DNA of 5,255 nt from positions 1 to 5,255 of the forward strand of contig JASMAO010000004.1 of NCBI GenBank assembly GCA_030754315.1, written 5' to 3'. The position numbers and the translations under genes were made by a program. Origin of the DNA: SAR202 cluster bacterium (GTDB lineage: Bacteria > Chloroflexota > Dehalococcoidia > Lucifugimonadales > JASMAO01). The stretch's first letter is position 1; the number at the start of each line of letters is the position of its first letter. This document shows positions 1-5,255 of the stretch, one piece after another. Under the pieces are notes generated by a model, which saw nothing but the letters and a program-made list of their open reading frames with translations, searched no databases and was not told the origin of the DNA.

Positions 1-1
1 A

Positions 2-1231
2 AGTTCGCTTGCAAATATACTCGAGGCCACGGGATTCGATGTTCAGAGAGAGTACTATTTGAATGATGCCGGCAACCAAATGGATCTGTTCAATCTAAGC
101 CTATTCGCCCGCTATAAACAATATAGAGGGCATGATTTTCCGGTACCCGAAGGCGGCTACCACGGAGAATATATGGTCAAACTGGCAGAAGAACTTGGCG
201 AAACATTCGGTTCCGATCTCGAGGACCTAGATGAAGACGACCAGTTGGACCGTTTAGGACAGGCAGGTTTAGAACATATTGTCAAAACACTCCGCAACGA
301 TCTCACTGAGATACGAGTAAATTATGATCAATGGTTCAGTGAGAAGAGTCTTTATGAAAATGGCCAGTATGCGACCGCCATGGATATTCTGGGTGAGGGA
401 CACCACATCACCCACCGTGAAGGAGCAATCTGGTTTATCTCATCAATCCTAGGAGACGATAAAGACAAGGTATTGGTCCGCAGCACAGGTGCGCCCACAT
501 ACTTCGCTTCGGACGTAGCCTACCACTATAACAAACTCGTAGAGCGAGGATTCGATTGTGTGATTAACATCTGGGGCGCTGACCATCAAGGACACGCCCC
601 ATTCATGAAAGCAATGGTCAGCGCCCTAGGCATTCCTCAAGAACGATTAGAGATCCTAATCTACCAACTTGTCACTCTCAAACGTGAAGGCCAAACGGTT
701 CGCCTTTCGAAAAGAGCGGGTGATTTGATCACGCTGCATGATCTTGTCACAGAAGTAGGTCCCGATGCATGCAGATATTTCTTCCTAACAAGATCCCCAG
801 ACAGCCAAATGGACTTCGATTTGGATCTAGCAAAAAAAGAGACTCCTGAGAACCCTGTCTTCTACATACAATACGCTCACGCTCGAACCTCATCTATTTT
901 AAGACTAGCAAAGGAACATGGCCTAGATTACCGAGATGGACAAGAAACCTTACTAGTTCATGAAGCAGAACAGAACCTAATCCGAAAGATCCTACTGCTA
1001 CCAGAACTTATGGAATTGATGGCCGTGGGAAGGCAGCCCCACCATCTACCACACTACGCGCATGACCTAGCCGCATCAGTGCACAGTTTTTACGAAAAGT
1101 GTCGTGTCATATCAAACGTTCCTGAGGATCTACAGAAAACAAAAGCAAGACTGAAGCTGGTCGAAGCAACCCTGGTGGTATTATCGAAATGTCTTGGACT
1201 GATGAGTATGTCAGCACCTGATCAAATGTGA
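2..1231 (+). CDS. argS: Arginyl-tRNA synthetase, 3' portion (5' end beyond window)
   Basis: Class I aminoacyl-tRNA synthetase that charges tRNA-Arg with arginine in the cytoplasm. The frame is open to the left edge: codons from base 2 read into E-Y-Y-L-N-D-A-G-N-Q-M, a hallmark ArgS segment, so the TTG at 59 is not the start. About 409 residues are visible; family members are about 550-590, so the N-terminal additional domain and the HIGH motif lie outside. Visible landmarks are G-Y-H-G-E-Y (near base 160), the active-site W-G-A-D-H-Q-G-H (near 570-595), a KMSKS-type loop written R-L-S-K-R-A-G (near 700-720), and the anticodon-binding helical domain starting at Y-I-Q-Y-A-H-A-R (near 865-890). 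It ends normally with the family's L-G-L...A-P-D-Q-M tail and TGA. In the KMSKS loop the first Lys is Arg and Met is Leu, but the second Lys is kept. The next gene is convergent, so nothing follows in the same operon. Confidence 0.97.
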   Translation, partial: SSLANILEATGFDVQREYYLNDAGNQMDLFNLSLFARYKQYRGHDFPVPEGGYHGEYMVKLAEELGETFGSDLEDLDEDDQLDRLGQAGLEHIVKTLRNDLTEIRVNYDQWFSEKSLYENGQYATAMDILGEGHHITHREGAIWFISSILGDDKDKVLVRSTGAPTYFASDVAYHYNKLVERGFDCVINIWGADHQGHAPFMKAMVSALGIPQERLEILIYQLVTLKREGQTVRLSKRAGDLITLHDLVTEVGPDACRYFFLTRSPDSQMDFDLDLAKKETPENPVFYIQYAHARTSSILRLAKEHGLDYRDGQETLLVHEAEQNLIRKILLLPELMELMAVGRQPHHLPHYAHDLAASVHSFYEKCRVISNVPEDLQKTKARLKLVEATLVVLSKCLGLMSMSAPDQM

Positions 1232-1399
1232 ACTGACGTTTGTCATTACTAGAAGTCAGATCGTGAAAATGCTCCGAATAGCGCAACACACCGAAAAGAA
1301 TTTCGTAAATGCCACTGCTCCGATATCGATTCCGCCGACATTCAACTGAAATTTTTGTTTTTCACAAAACAGCCGTGAGCTTCATAGGAACTCGAAACA
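1232..1399. other. Convergent intergenic gap, possible weak termination region
   Basis: This 168-bp stretch separates the ends of argS and the dehydrogenase gene. It has no tRNA-like fold and no credible ORF. It contains a small hairpin at 1292-1305 (CGAAA, loop AGAA, TTTCG) and a T-rich tract at 1352-1362 that runs into an A/T hairpin (TGTTTT 1356-1361 with AAAACA 1366-1371). Neither is a classic GC-rich stem followed by a U run, so transcription probably ends here, but I cannot name a defined terminator. Confidence 0.3.
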
Positions 1400-2263
1400 T
1401 CAATGATCGTACCAACCTGCACCGGTCTTACGACCCAGCCGACCAGCCTGAACCATTTTCCTTAATAGTGGATGGGGACGGAAAGCAGGATCCGAGGTAC
1501 GCTGGAAAATCGATTCAGAAACGTCCAACATCACATCAAGCCCTATAAGATCCATCAGTTGAAACGGTCCCATTGGATGTCGAAGACCTAACCGTACTGC
1601 TTGATCGATGTCCTCTTTCGTTGCAGCGCCTTCGGCAAGCAGAACACACGCTTGATTCAACAAGGGAACAAGTACACGGTTGACAGTGAATCCGGGTACG
1701 TCTTCCACTATCACCGTTTTCTTTCCCAACGCTTCCGCTAGTTTAAGCGTAAGGTCCATAGTCTCCTCGCTGGTATGAAAGCCACGTATCACCTCGATCA
1801 GGTCCATAGCGTGAACCGGATTAAAGAAATGCATCCCTATGAAACGGTCGGGACGCTGAGTGTATGACGCCAATTCGGTGATGGGAATTGTGGAGGTGTT
1901 GGAGGCAAAAACAACGTTTGCAGGACAGACTAGATCGAGTTCTCGGAAGAGAGGTCCTTTAACCTCTACCTTGTCGAATACTGCCTCAATCACAATGTCT
2001 GAATCGCTTACGTTAAGATCAGACTGTGGTACTATCCTAGAAATTGCAGATCGGCCTTCGACCTCGGTGATCTGGTTACGAGATATTAACATTCGGATAC
2101 TAGACACAATTCGTTCAGCGGCAGCATCCAAAGCCTCACTATTCACATCAACTAACGTGGTCACATATCCGGTCAGAGTCAGGGCCTGAGCAATACCACA
2201 ACCCATCGTACCAGCCCCTACCACTGCGATCTTACCCTTCACTGCATCTCTTGTCCTATTCAC
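1400..2263 (-). CDS. 3-hydroxybutyryl-CoA / 3-hydroxyacyl-CoA dehydrogenase
   Basis: Soluble NAD(P)-dependent enzyme interconverting 3-hydroxyacyl-CoA (typically 3-hydroxybutyryl-CoA) and the 3-ketoacyl-CoA, in beta-oxidation, butyrate/PHB or aromatic-acid pathways. At 287 aa it is full length for the single-function Hbd/PaaH family. An N-terminal Rossmann fold carries G-A-G-T-M-G at residues 16-21, and Asp39 after the second strand suggests NAD(H). Catalytic positions of the family are all present: Ser124 (S-N-T-S), His145 (H-F-F-N-P), Glu157 (L-I-E-V-I) and Asn195 (F-T-V-N-R). The C-terminal helical domain contains M-G-P-F-Q-L-M-D-L-I-G-L-D near 231-243 and ends G-A-G-W-Y-D-H. The GTG start is preceded by GGAG five bases upstream, inside the last codons of the hexapeptide gene, and begins just before the Rossmann strand. 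The two genes are 2 bp apart and surely cotranscribed. Family is certain; hbd versus paaH/fadB-type role cannot be decided from sequence alone. Confidence 0.95.
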   Translation of the reverse strand: MNRTRDAVKGKIAVVGAGTMGCGIAQALTLTGYVTTLVDVNSEALDAAAERIVSSIRMLISRNQITEVEGRSAISRIVPQSDLNVSDSDIVIEAVFDKVEVKGPLFRELDLVCPANVVFASNTSTIPITELASYTQRPDRFIGMHFFNPVHAMDLIEVIRGFHTSEETMDLTLKLAEALGKKTVIVEDVPGFTVNRVLVPLLNQACVLLAEGAATKEDIDQAVRLGLRHPMGPFQLMDLIGLDVMLDVSESIFQRTSDPAFRPHPLLRKMVQAGRLGRKTGAGWYDH

Positions 2264-2265
2264 AT

Positions 2266-2778
2266 TTACTCCAAATCACCGTGCTGTTTATACCGCTTGG
2301 TTTTGTGAATGTACGATTCACAAGTGGAATCGATCAACCGGGTATGCCTTTCTTCCACAGCACCCCGGATACGAGCTGGTAGGCCGACCACTAGCGACCG
2401 TTCCGGTACCTTCATCTCATCTATAACCATCGACCCGGATGCGATTAGGCTGTAATCACCAATCTCAACACCATCATTCACCGTGGCACCACTGCCAATC
2501 ATCACTCTGTTTCCAACTTTTCTAGCATGGCACAATACCTTATGGCCGATCACAACCCGATTCCCAATTTCAACGTCAGCATCTCCATGTACAACCGAGT
2601 TGTCTTGAATGCACGTATTACTGCCTATCTTGATCTTGCCCATGTCAGCCCGTATAACTACGCCTGGCCAAATGCTAGATCCTTCGCCGATCTCAACGTC
2701 ACCAATAACGTATGCAGCTTCACTGACAAAAGCAGACGGGTGGACCTGTGGACTCTTACCATCCAAACTTTTAATCAA
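2266..2778 (-). CDS. Gamma-carbonic-anhydrase-like hexapeptide-repeat protein (YrdA/PaaY/CaiE group)
   Basis: Left-handed beta-helix protein, expected to be a trimer with a metal bound between subunits. From the preferred start it is 170 aa, the usual family length. It opens H-P-S-A-F-V at 13-18, then runs through repeated I-G-x hexapeptides to G-L-P-A-R near 132-136 and a C-terminal helix. The three metal-ligand histidines are present: His64 (S-V-V-H), His79 (I-G-H) and His84 (L-C-H); the family Arg43/Asp45 (I-R-A-D) and Gln58 (I-Q-D) are also kept. I chose TTG at 2778 because GGAGGT lies just upstream and the resulting M-I-K-S-L-D-G-K-S-P matches the family N-terminus. An ATG at 2865 would add 29 residues that look unlike the family and has no SD; an ATG at 2832 has AAGGA 10 bases away. 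Members include carbonic anhydrases and the CoA-thioesterase PaaY; the adjacent acyl-CoA dehydrogenase makes a CoA-related role plausible. Exact activity is unknown. Confidence 0.9.
   Translation of the reverse strand: MIKSLDGKSPQVHPSAFVSEAAYVIGDVEIGEGSSIWPGVVIRADMGKIKIGSNTCIQDNSVVHGDADVEIGNRVVIGHKVLCHARKVGNRVMIGSGATVNDGVEIGDYSLIASGSMVIDEMKVPERSLVVGLPARIRGAVEERHTRLIDSTCESYIHKTKRYKQHGDLE
2269..2272 (-). promoter_or_regulatory. Ribosome binding site of the dehydrogenase gene
   Basis: On the minus strand GGAG is followed by TAAAT and then the GTG start at 2263. The GAG of this site is the last sense codon of the upstream gene and the TAA is its stop, so translation of the two genes is very likely coupled. 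An ATG one register away (2265-2263) runs immediately into TGA and is not the start. Confidence 0.6.
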
Positions 2779-2781
2779 GTT

Positions 2782-2787
2782 ACCTCC
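2782..2787 (-). promoter_or_regulatory. Shine-Dalgarno candidate deciding the hexapeptide-protein start
   Basis: GGAGGT on the minus strand is a perfect anti-SD match and sits three bases (AAC) before TTG at 2778. The spacing is short, but the dehydrogenase and lipoprotein genes nearby also use short spacers of about five. The caveat is that the same bases would encode Ile-Gly-Gly-Asn if translation began farther upstream, so the match could be coincidental. Confidence 0.5.
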
Positions 2788-2897
2788 GATATAACGTGCG
2801 CCTACAAAACTAGCCGGTTGGCAGTCTATCATATGATTTGAATCCTTCAGGTTAGCCGCCGACATTTCATTTTGAAGATATACTATCCTGATCGTTG

Positions 2898-2911
2898 GGA
2901 GGCATGCCTCC
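2898..2911. repeat. Perfect 14-bp palindrome GGAGGCATGCCTCC
   Basis: Bases 2898-2911 equal their own reverse complement. The site is 43 bp upstream of the lipoprotein start and between the two divergent genes, as expected for an operator bound by a dimeric regulator. As RNA it could only form a short stem with a 4-base loop. It is followed by TTTT on the + strand, but it is upstream of that strand's gene, so a terminator is unlikely. A perfect 14-mer palindrome is expected by chance roughly 0.3 times in a window of this length. Confidence 0.4.
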
Positions 2912-2943
2912 TTTTCTAATTCTATTTAAAATATAGTAACCTC

Positions 2944-2949
2944 AGAGGG
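2944..2949 (+). promoter_or_regulatory. Ribosome binding site of the lipoprotein gene
   Basis: AGAGGG lies five bases upstream of the GTG at 2955. The overlapping GTG at 2953 reads straight into TGA, so 2955 is the usable start. The first residues M-K-I-L-V then form a proper signal-peptide N-terminus. Confidence 0.5.
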
Positions 2950-2954
2950 TCCGT

Positions 2955-3533
2955 GTGAAGATATTGGTGGCGACGGCCATATTCGCAGTGTTACTGGGAG
3001 TAATAGCTTGCAATGAGCCGGCCGCCGATCCTATAACAACGCCCTTTACGCCCATTCCTCAGCCTACTTTAATCCCAGAACCAACCATCACAGCTAAATC
3101 CACACCAATTCCCGCAGAAAATTCGACCCCGTCACCTACCCCTGAACCACCTGACCTCCTATTCCGTTACATGTATGCGGTAAACCTCCTTAACGCAGCA
3201 CAATACGAGGAGGCCATTCCACAATTCGATTTGGTAATCAGGATGCTTCCAGATCTAGCACTAGCCTACAACTATCGTGCTCGCGCCCATTACAAAAGGG
3301 ATGTTCCAAACCTCGGTCTGGCTCGTAGTGACCTCGATAAAGCCATCGAATTGGACCCGAACTTCGCGGAAGCTTACCGAAACAGGGGTGTTTTAAAACT
3401 GAATGAGGGCGATGAGGAAAGCGGTGTCATAGACCTCCAGAAAGCTTTCGTCCTATACATTGATAGGGGTGACGTCGTTAAAGCCGCATTAATCAAAACC
3501 ACAATCGAACAACAGAGAGCCCCATCCCCGTAA
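2955..3533 (+). CDS. Lipoprotein with Pro/Thr-rich linker and TPR repeats
   Basis: Predicted exported lipoprotein of 192 aa; no specific function recognised. A signal peptide with one positive charge (Lys2) and hydrophobic residues 3-17 ends in the lipobox V-I-A-C, with Cys19 as the lipidated residue. Residues 20-66 are rich in Pro, Thr and Ser (for example T-P-S-P-T-P-E-P) and should act as an extended tether. Residues about 67-170 form roughly three tetratricopeptide repeats (near 67-100, 101-136 and 137-170), with typical positions such as A-I-E-L-D-P-N-F-A-E-A-Y at the repeat 2/3 junction; a final helix follows. TPRs usually hold protein partners, so this is probably a small membrane-anchored scaffold facing outside the cytoplasm. 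GTG start with AGAGGG upstream. It stands alone, divergent from the hexapeptide gene and convergent with tgt, so context gives no function. Confidence 0.88.
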   Translation: MKILVATAIFAVLLGVIACNEPAADPITTPFTPIPQPTLIPEPTITAKSTPIPAENSTPSPTPEPPDLLFRYMYAVNLLNAAQYEEAIPQFDLVIRMLPDLALAYNYRARAHYKRDVPNLGLARSDLDKAIELDPNFAEAYRNRGVLKLNEGDEESGVIDLQKAFVLYIDRGDVVKAALIKTTIEQQRAPSP

Positions 3534-3573
3534 CTAGTCCTTATCGCTACCGTATCGCCGTAATCAATAATGC
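3534..3573. other. Short convergent gap between lipoprotein gene and tgt
   Basis: The genes end tail to tail 40 bp apart. The only symmetry is AACTAG at 3532-3537 with CTAGTT at 3574-3579, a 6-bp inverted repeat overlapping both stop codons with a 36-base loop. There is no GC-rich stem and no T run, so no intrinsic terminator is identified. Confidence 0.3.
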
Positions 3574-4758
3574 CTAGTTGGTTGAATTGTCTGATCTGTT
3601 GTTATTCATTTGTGCTTCAATCCATTTTTTCTTCTGCTCACGCCGCACAATCTCATTCGCAGGCTTCCATCTACCCAAAAAATCCTCCTTATATGACTGG
3701 AACACACTTGCTGCAACTGCGGCCCTCATTTCCTCCATCAACCTCAAGACGAAACGGAGGTTGTGTATGGTAGCCAGGCGATAGGCTAGTAGTTCTTTAG
3801 CCTTGAACAAGTGATGAAGGTAAGCGCTAGAAAAGCTTTCACAAGTATAACAATCACAGTCACTTTGGACAGGTCTATCTGCTAATTTCAATGAGCCCGA
3901 CAGGAGGTTAATACGCCCGGTCGGTATAAACAACTGTCCGTTGCGGGCGAGTCGCGTTGGTAAAACACAGTCGAACATATCGATTCCACGTGATACAGAT
4001 TCGACCAAATCCTCTGGTGAACCCACGCCCATCAGGTAACGAGGCACCTCTTGAGGGAGCAATCCCGCCACGAACCCCGTGGTTTCATACATTTCGGCCT
4101 TGGATTCGCCAACACTAAGCCCGCCAATAGCGTACCCGGGAAACCCCAAGGTCGTTATCTCTAATACTGCCCGCTTGCGCAACGTCAAATCTAGACCGCC
4201 TTGCACAATTCCAAATAGGGCCTGATCCTCACACACATGTGCCTGGAGGCATCTGGCAGCCCACCGTGTTGTACGTGCCAAAGCCGTTTCGACCTCATCC
4301 CTAGTACCCGATGCAGACACACAAACATCAAGCGGCATAATAATGTCGGCACCGAGACCCTCTTGATGAAGAATCGCTGACTCTGGGGTGAGTTCGTGAA
4401 GGCTACCATCAATATGAGACTTGAATCGAATACCATCCTCGTTAATGCTCCTCAACCTCTCTAAACTAAATCCTTGAAATCCACCGCTATCGGTCAAAAT
4501 AGGCCCGTCCCACCCCATGAATGAATGGAGCCCACCCATCCCAGAAATAACGCCTAGCCCAGGCCTTAGGTAAAGATGGTACGCATTCCCTAGGATTATC
4601 TTAGTACCAATTCCTTGCAAATCCTTGGAATCAACCGCCTTGACAGACCCTTGAGTAGCAACTGGCATGAATGCGGGAGTGGGTACCTCCCCATGACTTG
4701 TCAATAGGTTCCCAGCTCGAGCGTTACCATCTTCGGCGCATAGAGTGAAGGCGGACAT
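3574..4758 (-). CDS. tgt: Queuine/preQ1 tRNA-guanine transglycosylase
   Basis: Cytoplasmic enzyme that exchanges guanine-34 for preQ1 in tRNAs for Asp, Asn, His and Tyr, a step of queuosine synthesis. From the preferred ATG it is 394 aa, close to the usual 370-400, and complete. Conserved parts (numbered from this ATG) are T-D-S-G-G (Asp90), G-I-V-Q-G-G near 183-188, G-G-L-S-V-G-E (Glu218), the nucleophile region D-M-F-D-C with Asp263, P-T-R-x-A-R-N-G, and the zinc site Cys301, Cys303, Cys306 and His332. The Val in S-V-G-E is the bacterial preQ1-type residue, where eukaryotic queuine enzymes have Gly. Two positions are unusual: G-G-F-Q-G instead of G-G-F-Q-V, and L-D-V-C instead of F-D-E-C around Asp144. 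I prefer ATG 4758 (AGGAGG 11 bases upstream) over TTG 4767, which would sit 2 bases from the same SD and add M-R-R. The gene lies downstream of the TauE/SafE gene, probably in one transcript. Confidence 0.96.
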   Translation of the reverse strand: MSAFTLCAEDGNARAGNLLTSHGEVPTPAFMPVATQGSVKAVDSKDLQGIGTKIILGNAYHLYLRPGLGVISGMGGLHSFMGWDGPILTDSGGFQGFSLERLRSINEDGIRFKSHIDGSLHELTPESAILHQEGLGADIIMPLDVCVSASGTRDEVETALARTTRWAARCLQAHVCEDQALFGIVQGGLDLTLRKRAVLEITTLGFPGYAIGGLSVGESKAEMYETTGFVAGLLPQEVPRYLMGVGSPEDLVESVSRGIDMFDCVLPTRLARNGQLFIPTGRINLLSGSLKLADRPVQSDCDCYTCESFSSAYLHHLFKAKELLAYRLATIHNLRFVLRLMEEMRAAVAASVFQSYKEDFLGRWKPANEIVRREQKKKWIEAQMNNNRSDNSTN

Positions 4759-4769
4759 TCTTCTCAAGA

Positions 4770-4775
4770 CCTCCT
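4770..4775 (-). promoter_or_regulatory. Shine-Dalgarno of tgt
   Basis: AGGAGG on the minus strand, three bases beyond the TauE/SafE stop (TAA at 4780-4778). It is 11 bases from ATG 4758 and only 2 bases from TTG 4767. Two bases is too close for normal initiation, which favours the ATG, though 11 is at the long end. Confidence 0.6.
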
Positions 4776-4777
4776 CT

Positions 4778-5255
4778 TTAACCCCAAAAACCCTGGAATA
4801 TGACCCGCATGCCCATCGCTAGTAGAAGAAGAACTAACATCCTGACTATCCATGCCACCCTGATGATTGGGGCCAATCTCGCCCCTATCTGTCCACCCAA
4901 CAACAAACCGAGTCCAGTCCAAACAAAAACTGGATACCAATCCACTTGGCCAACAAAGGAATGGATCAACGTACCAGCGGAGGCGCTGATAGACAGCGCA
5001 AAGATCGAGGTTGCTGCTGCTACGCGCACAGGGAAAGAAAACGCGGCAACCAAAACCGGCATCCTCAAAAACCCACCACCGGTCCCAAAAAATGCGGATA
5101 TGAATCCAAGCACCACATTGAAGATGATTGCTAATGGCCCATTGAACCCATATTGAAAAGTCTCTCCACTACTCGTCGCTATACTTCTTTTGGCGTTATT
5201 TCTAGGTGATGGCATATCAAAATCAGAGGATGGGCCTGGTTGTTCTCTCCGGTAG
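4778..5255 (-). CDS. TauE/SafE-family membrane transporter, C-terminal half (5' end beyond window)
   Basis: Integral inner-membrane protein of the sulfite/sulfoacetate exporter-like TauE/SafE family (DUF81), whose members move small anions; the substrate here is unknown. Family proteins are about 250-300 aa with two similar halves of four helices. Visible are about 159 residues: a hydrophilic stretch typical of the central loop, then about four membrane segments. Numbered from the ATG at 5215, these are near residues 27-49, 53-85, 95-114 and 119-141. The second-half signature L-G-F-I-S-A-F-F-G-T-G-G-G-F (36-49) is clear, as is G-Q-V-D-W (89-93) before the third segment and G-G-Q-I-G-A-R-L (107-114). 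The frame stays open from ATG 5215 to the right edge with no SD near that ATG, so the gene most likely continues outside; a half-size protein starting at 5215 cannot be strictly excluded. It ends 19 bp before the tgt ATG, so the two are likely cotranscribed. Confidence 0.88.
   Translation of the reverse strand, partial: YRREQPGPSSDFDMPSPRNNAKRSIATSSGETFQYGFNGPLAIIFNVVLGFISAFFGTGGGFLRMPVLVAAFSFPVRVAAATSIFALSISASAGTLIHSFVGQVDWYPVFVWTGLGLLLGGQIGARLAPIIRVAWIVRMLVLLLLAMGMRVIFQGFWG

Larger units (their letters stand above)
2779..2954. promoter_or_regulatory. Divergent intergenic / promoter region
   Basis: This stretch lies between the minus-strand hexapeptide/dehydrogenase unit and the + strand lipoprotein gene, so it should hold promoters for both (only 89 bp if the hexapeptide gene starts at ATG 2865). 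It is A/T-rich at 2912-2938, with TATAGT at 2932-2937 as a weak + strand -10 candidate and TAGTAT (minus strand, 2885-2880) as a weak minus-strand -10 candidate. Neither has a good -35 at the right distance, so I do not assign defined promoters. Confidence 0.35.

Noticed and set aside
59..61. TTG at 59 as the start of argS
   Set aside because: The frame is open to base 2 and the upstream codons encode conserved ArgS sequence, so the gene simply runs off the window.
1233..1259. CTGAC...GTCAG inverted repeat just after argS as a terminator
   Set aside because: Only 5 bp with a 17-base loop and no following T run.
1309..1548. 79-aa + strand ORF
   Set aside because: Its second half lies antisense to the clearly conserved dehydrogenase C-terminus, the sequence is low in recognisable domains, and there is no SD.
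1860..2189. 109-aa + strand ORF antisense to the dehydrogenase gene
   Set aside because: Shadow of a strongly conserved coding frame; no domain and no start signal.
2527..2841. 104-aa + strand ORF and the nested 61-aa ORF
   Set aside because: Antisense shadows of the hexapeptide-repeat gene; the repeat structure of the true protein generates the open frames.
3570..3784. Two + strand ORFs of 67-68 aa at the 3' end of tgt
   Set aside because: Antisense to the Tgt C-terminal region containing the helices after the zinc site; no recognisable features.
4191..4436. 81-aa minus-strand ORF inside tgt in another frame
   Set aside because: Fully overlapped by the conserved tgt frame.
4800..5156. 118-aa + strand ORF and nested 62-aa ORF
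   Set aside because: Antisense to the membrane-protein gene; the minus-strand frame has clear TauE/SafE signatures.
4778..5215. Half-length TauE/SafE protein as a degraded or single-repeat gene
   Set aside because: The open frame continues to the window edge and the visible start lacks an SD, so truncation by the window is the simplest explanation.

Overview
The window holds six protein-coding genes and almost no free space. They read like the chromosome of a free-living bacterium, and no mobile element, phage gene, CRISPR array, tRNA or rRNA gene is visible. Base composition looks balanced, GTG and TTG starts are used as well as ATG, and several genes carry Shine-Dalgarno (SD) sequences. 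The Thr/Pro-rich lipoprotein with TPR repeats, and an ArgS with an R-L-S-K-R version of the KMSKS loop, suggest a Chloroflexota-like lineage (possibly marine Dehalococcoidia/SAR202 type). That assignment is inference from protein style, not proof.

Layout from left to right. (1) The 3' three-quarters of argS (arginyl-tRNA synthetase) on the + strand, cut by the left edge. (2) A 168-bp gap where argS converges with a minus-strand pair. (3) A minus-strand two-gene unit: a gamma-carbonic-anhydrase-like hexapeptide-repeat protein followed, 2 bp after its stop codon, by a 3-hydroxyacyl/3-hydroxybutyryl-CoA dehydrogenase. (4) A divergent intergenic region containing a perfect 14-bp palindrome. (5) A + strand lipoprotein with a Pro/Thr-rich tether and about three TPR repeats. 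(6) A 40-bp convergent gap. (7) A minus-strand unit of a TauE/SafE-family transporter (C-terminal half only, cut by the right edge) followed 19 bp later by tgt (tRNA-guanine transglycosylase).

Functionally the genes are mainly housekeeping: translation (argS), tRNA queuosine modification (tgt), fatty-acid or CoA-thioester metabolism (the dehydrogenase), a zinc-type hexapeptide enzyme, an anion exporter and a surface lipoprotein. I see no convincing undescribed system. The points most worth checking are the tight pairing of the dehydrogenase with the hexapeptide protein, non-consensus residues at two active-site motifs of Tgt, the palindrome between the divergent genes, and the start codons of the hexapeptide protein and Tgt.
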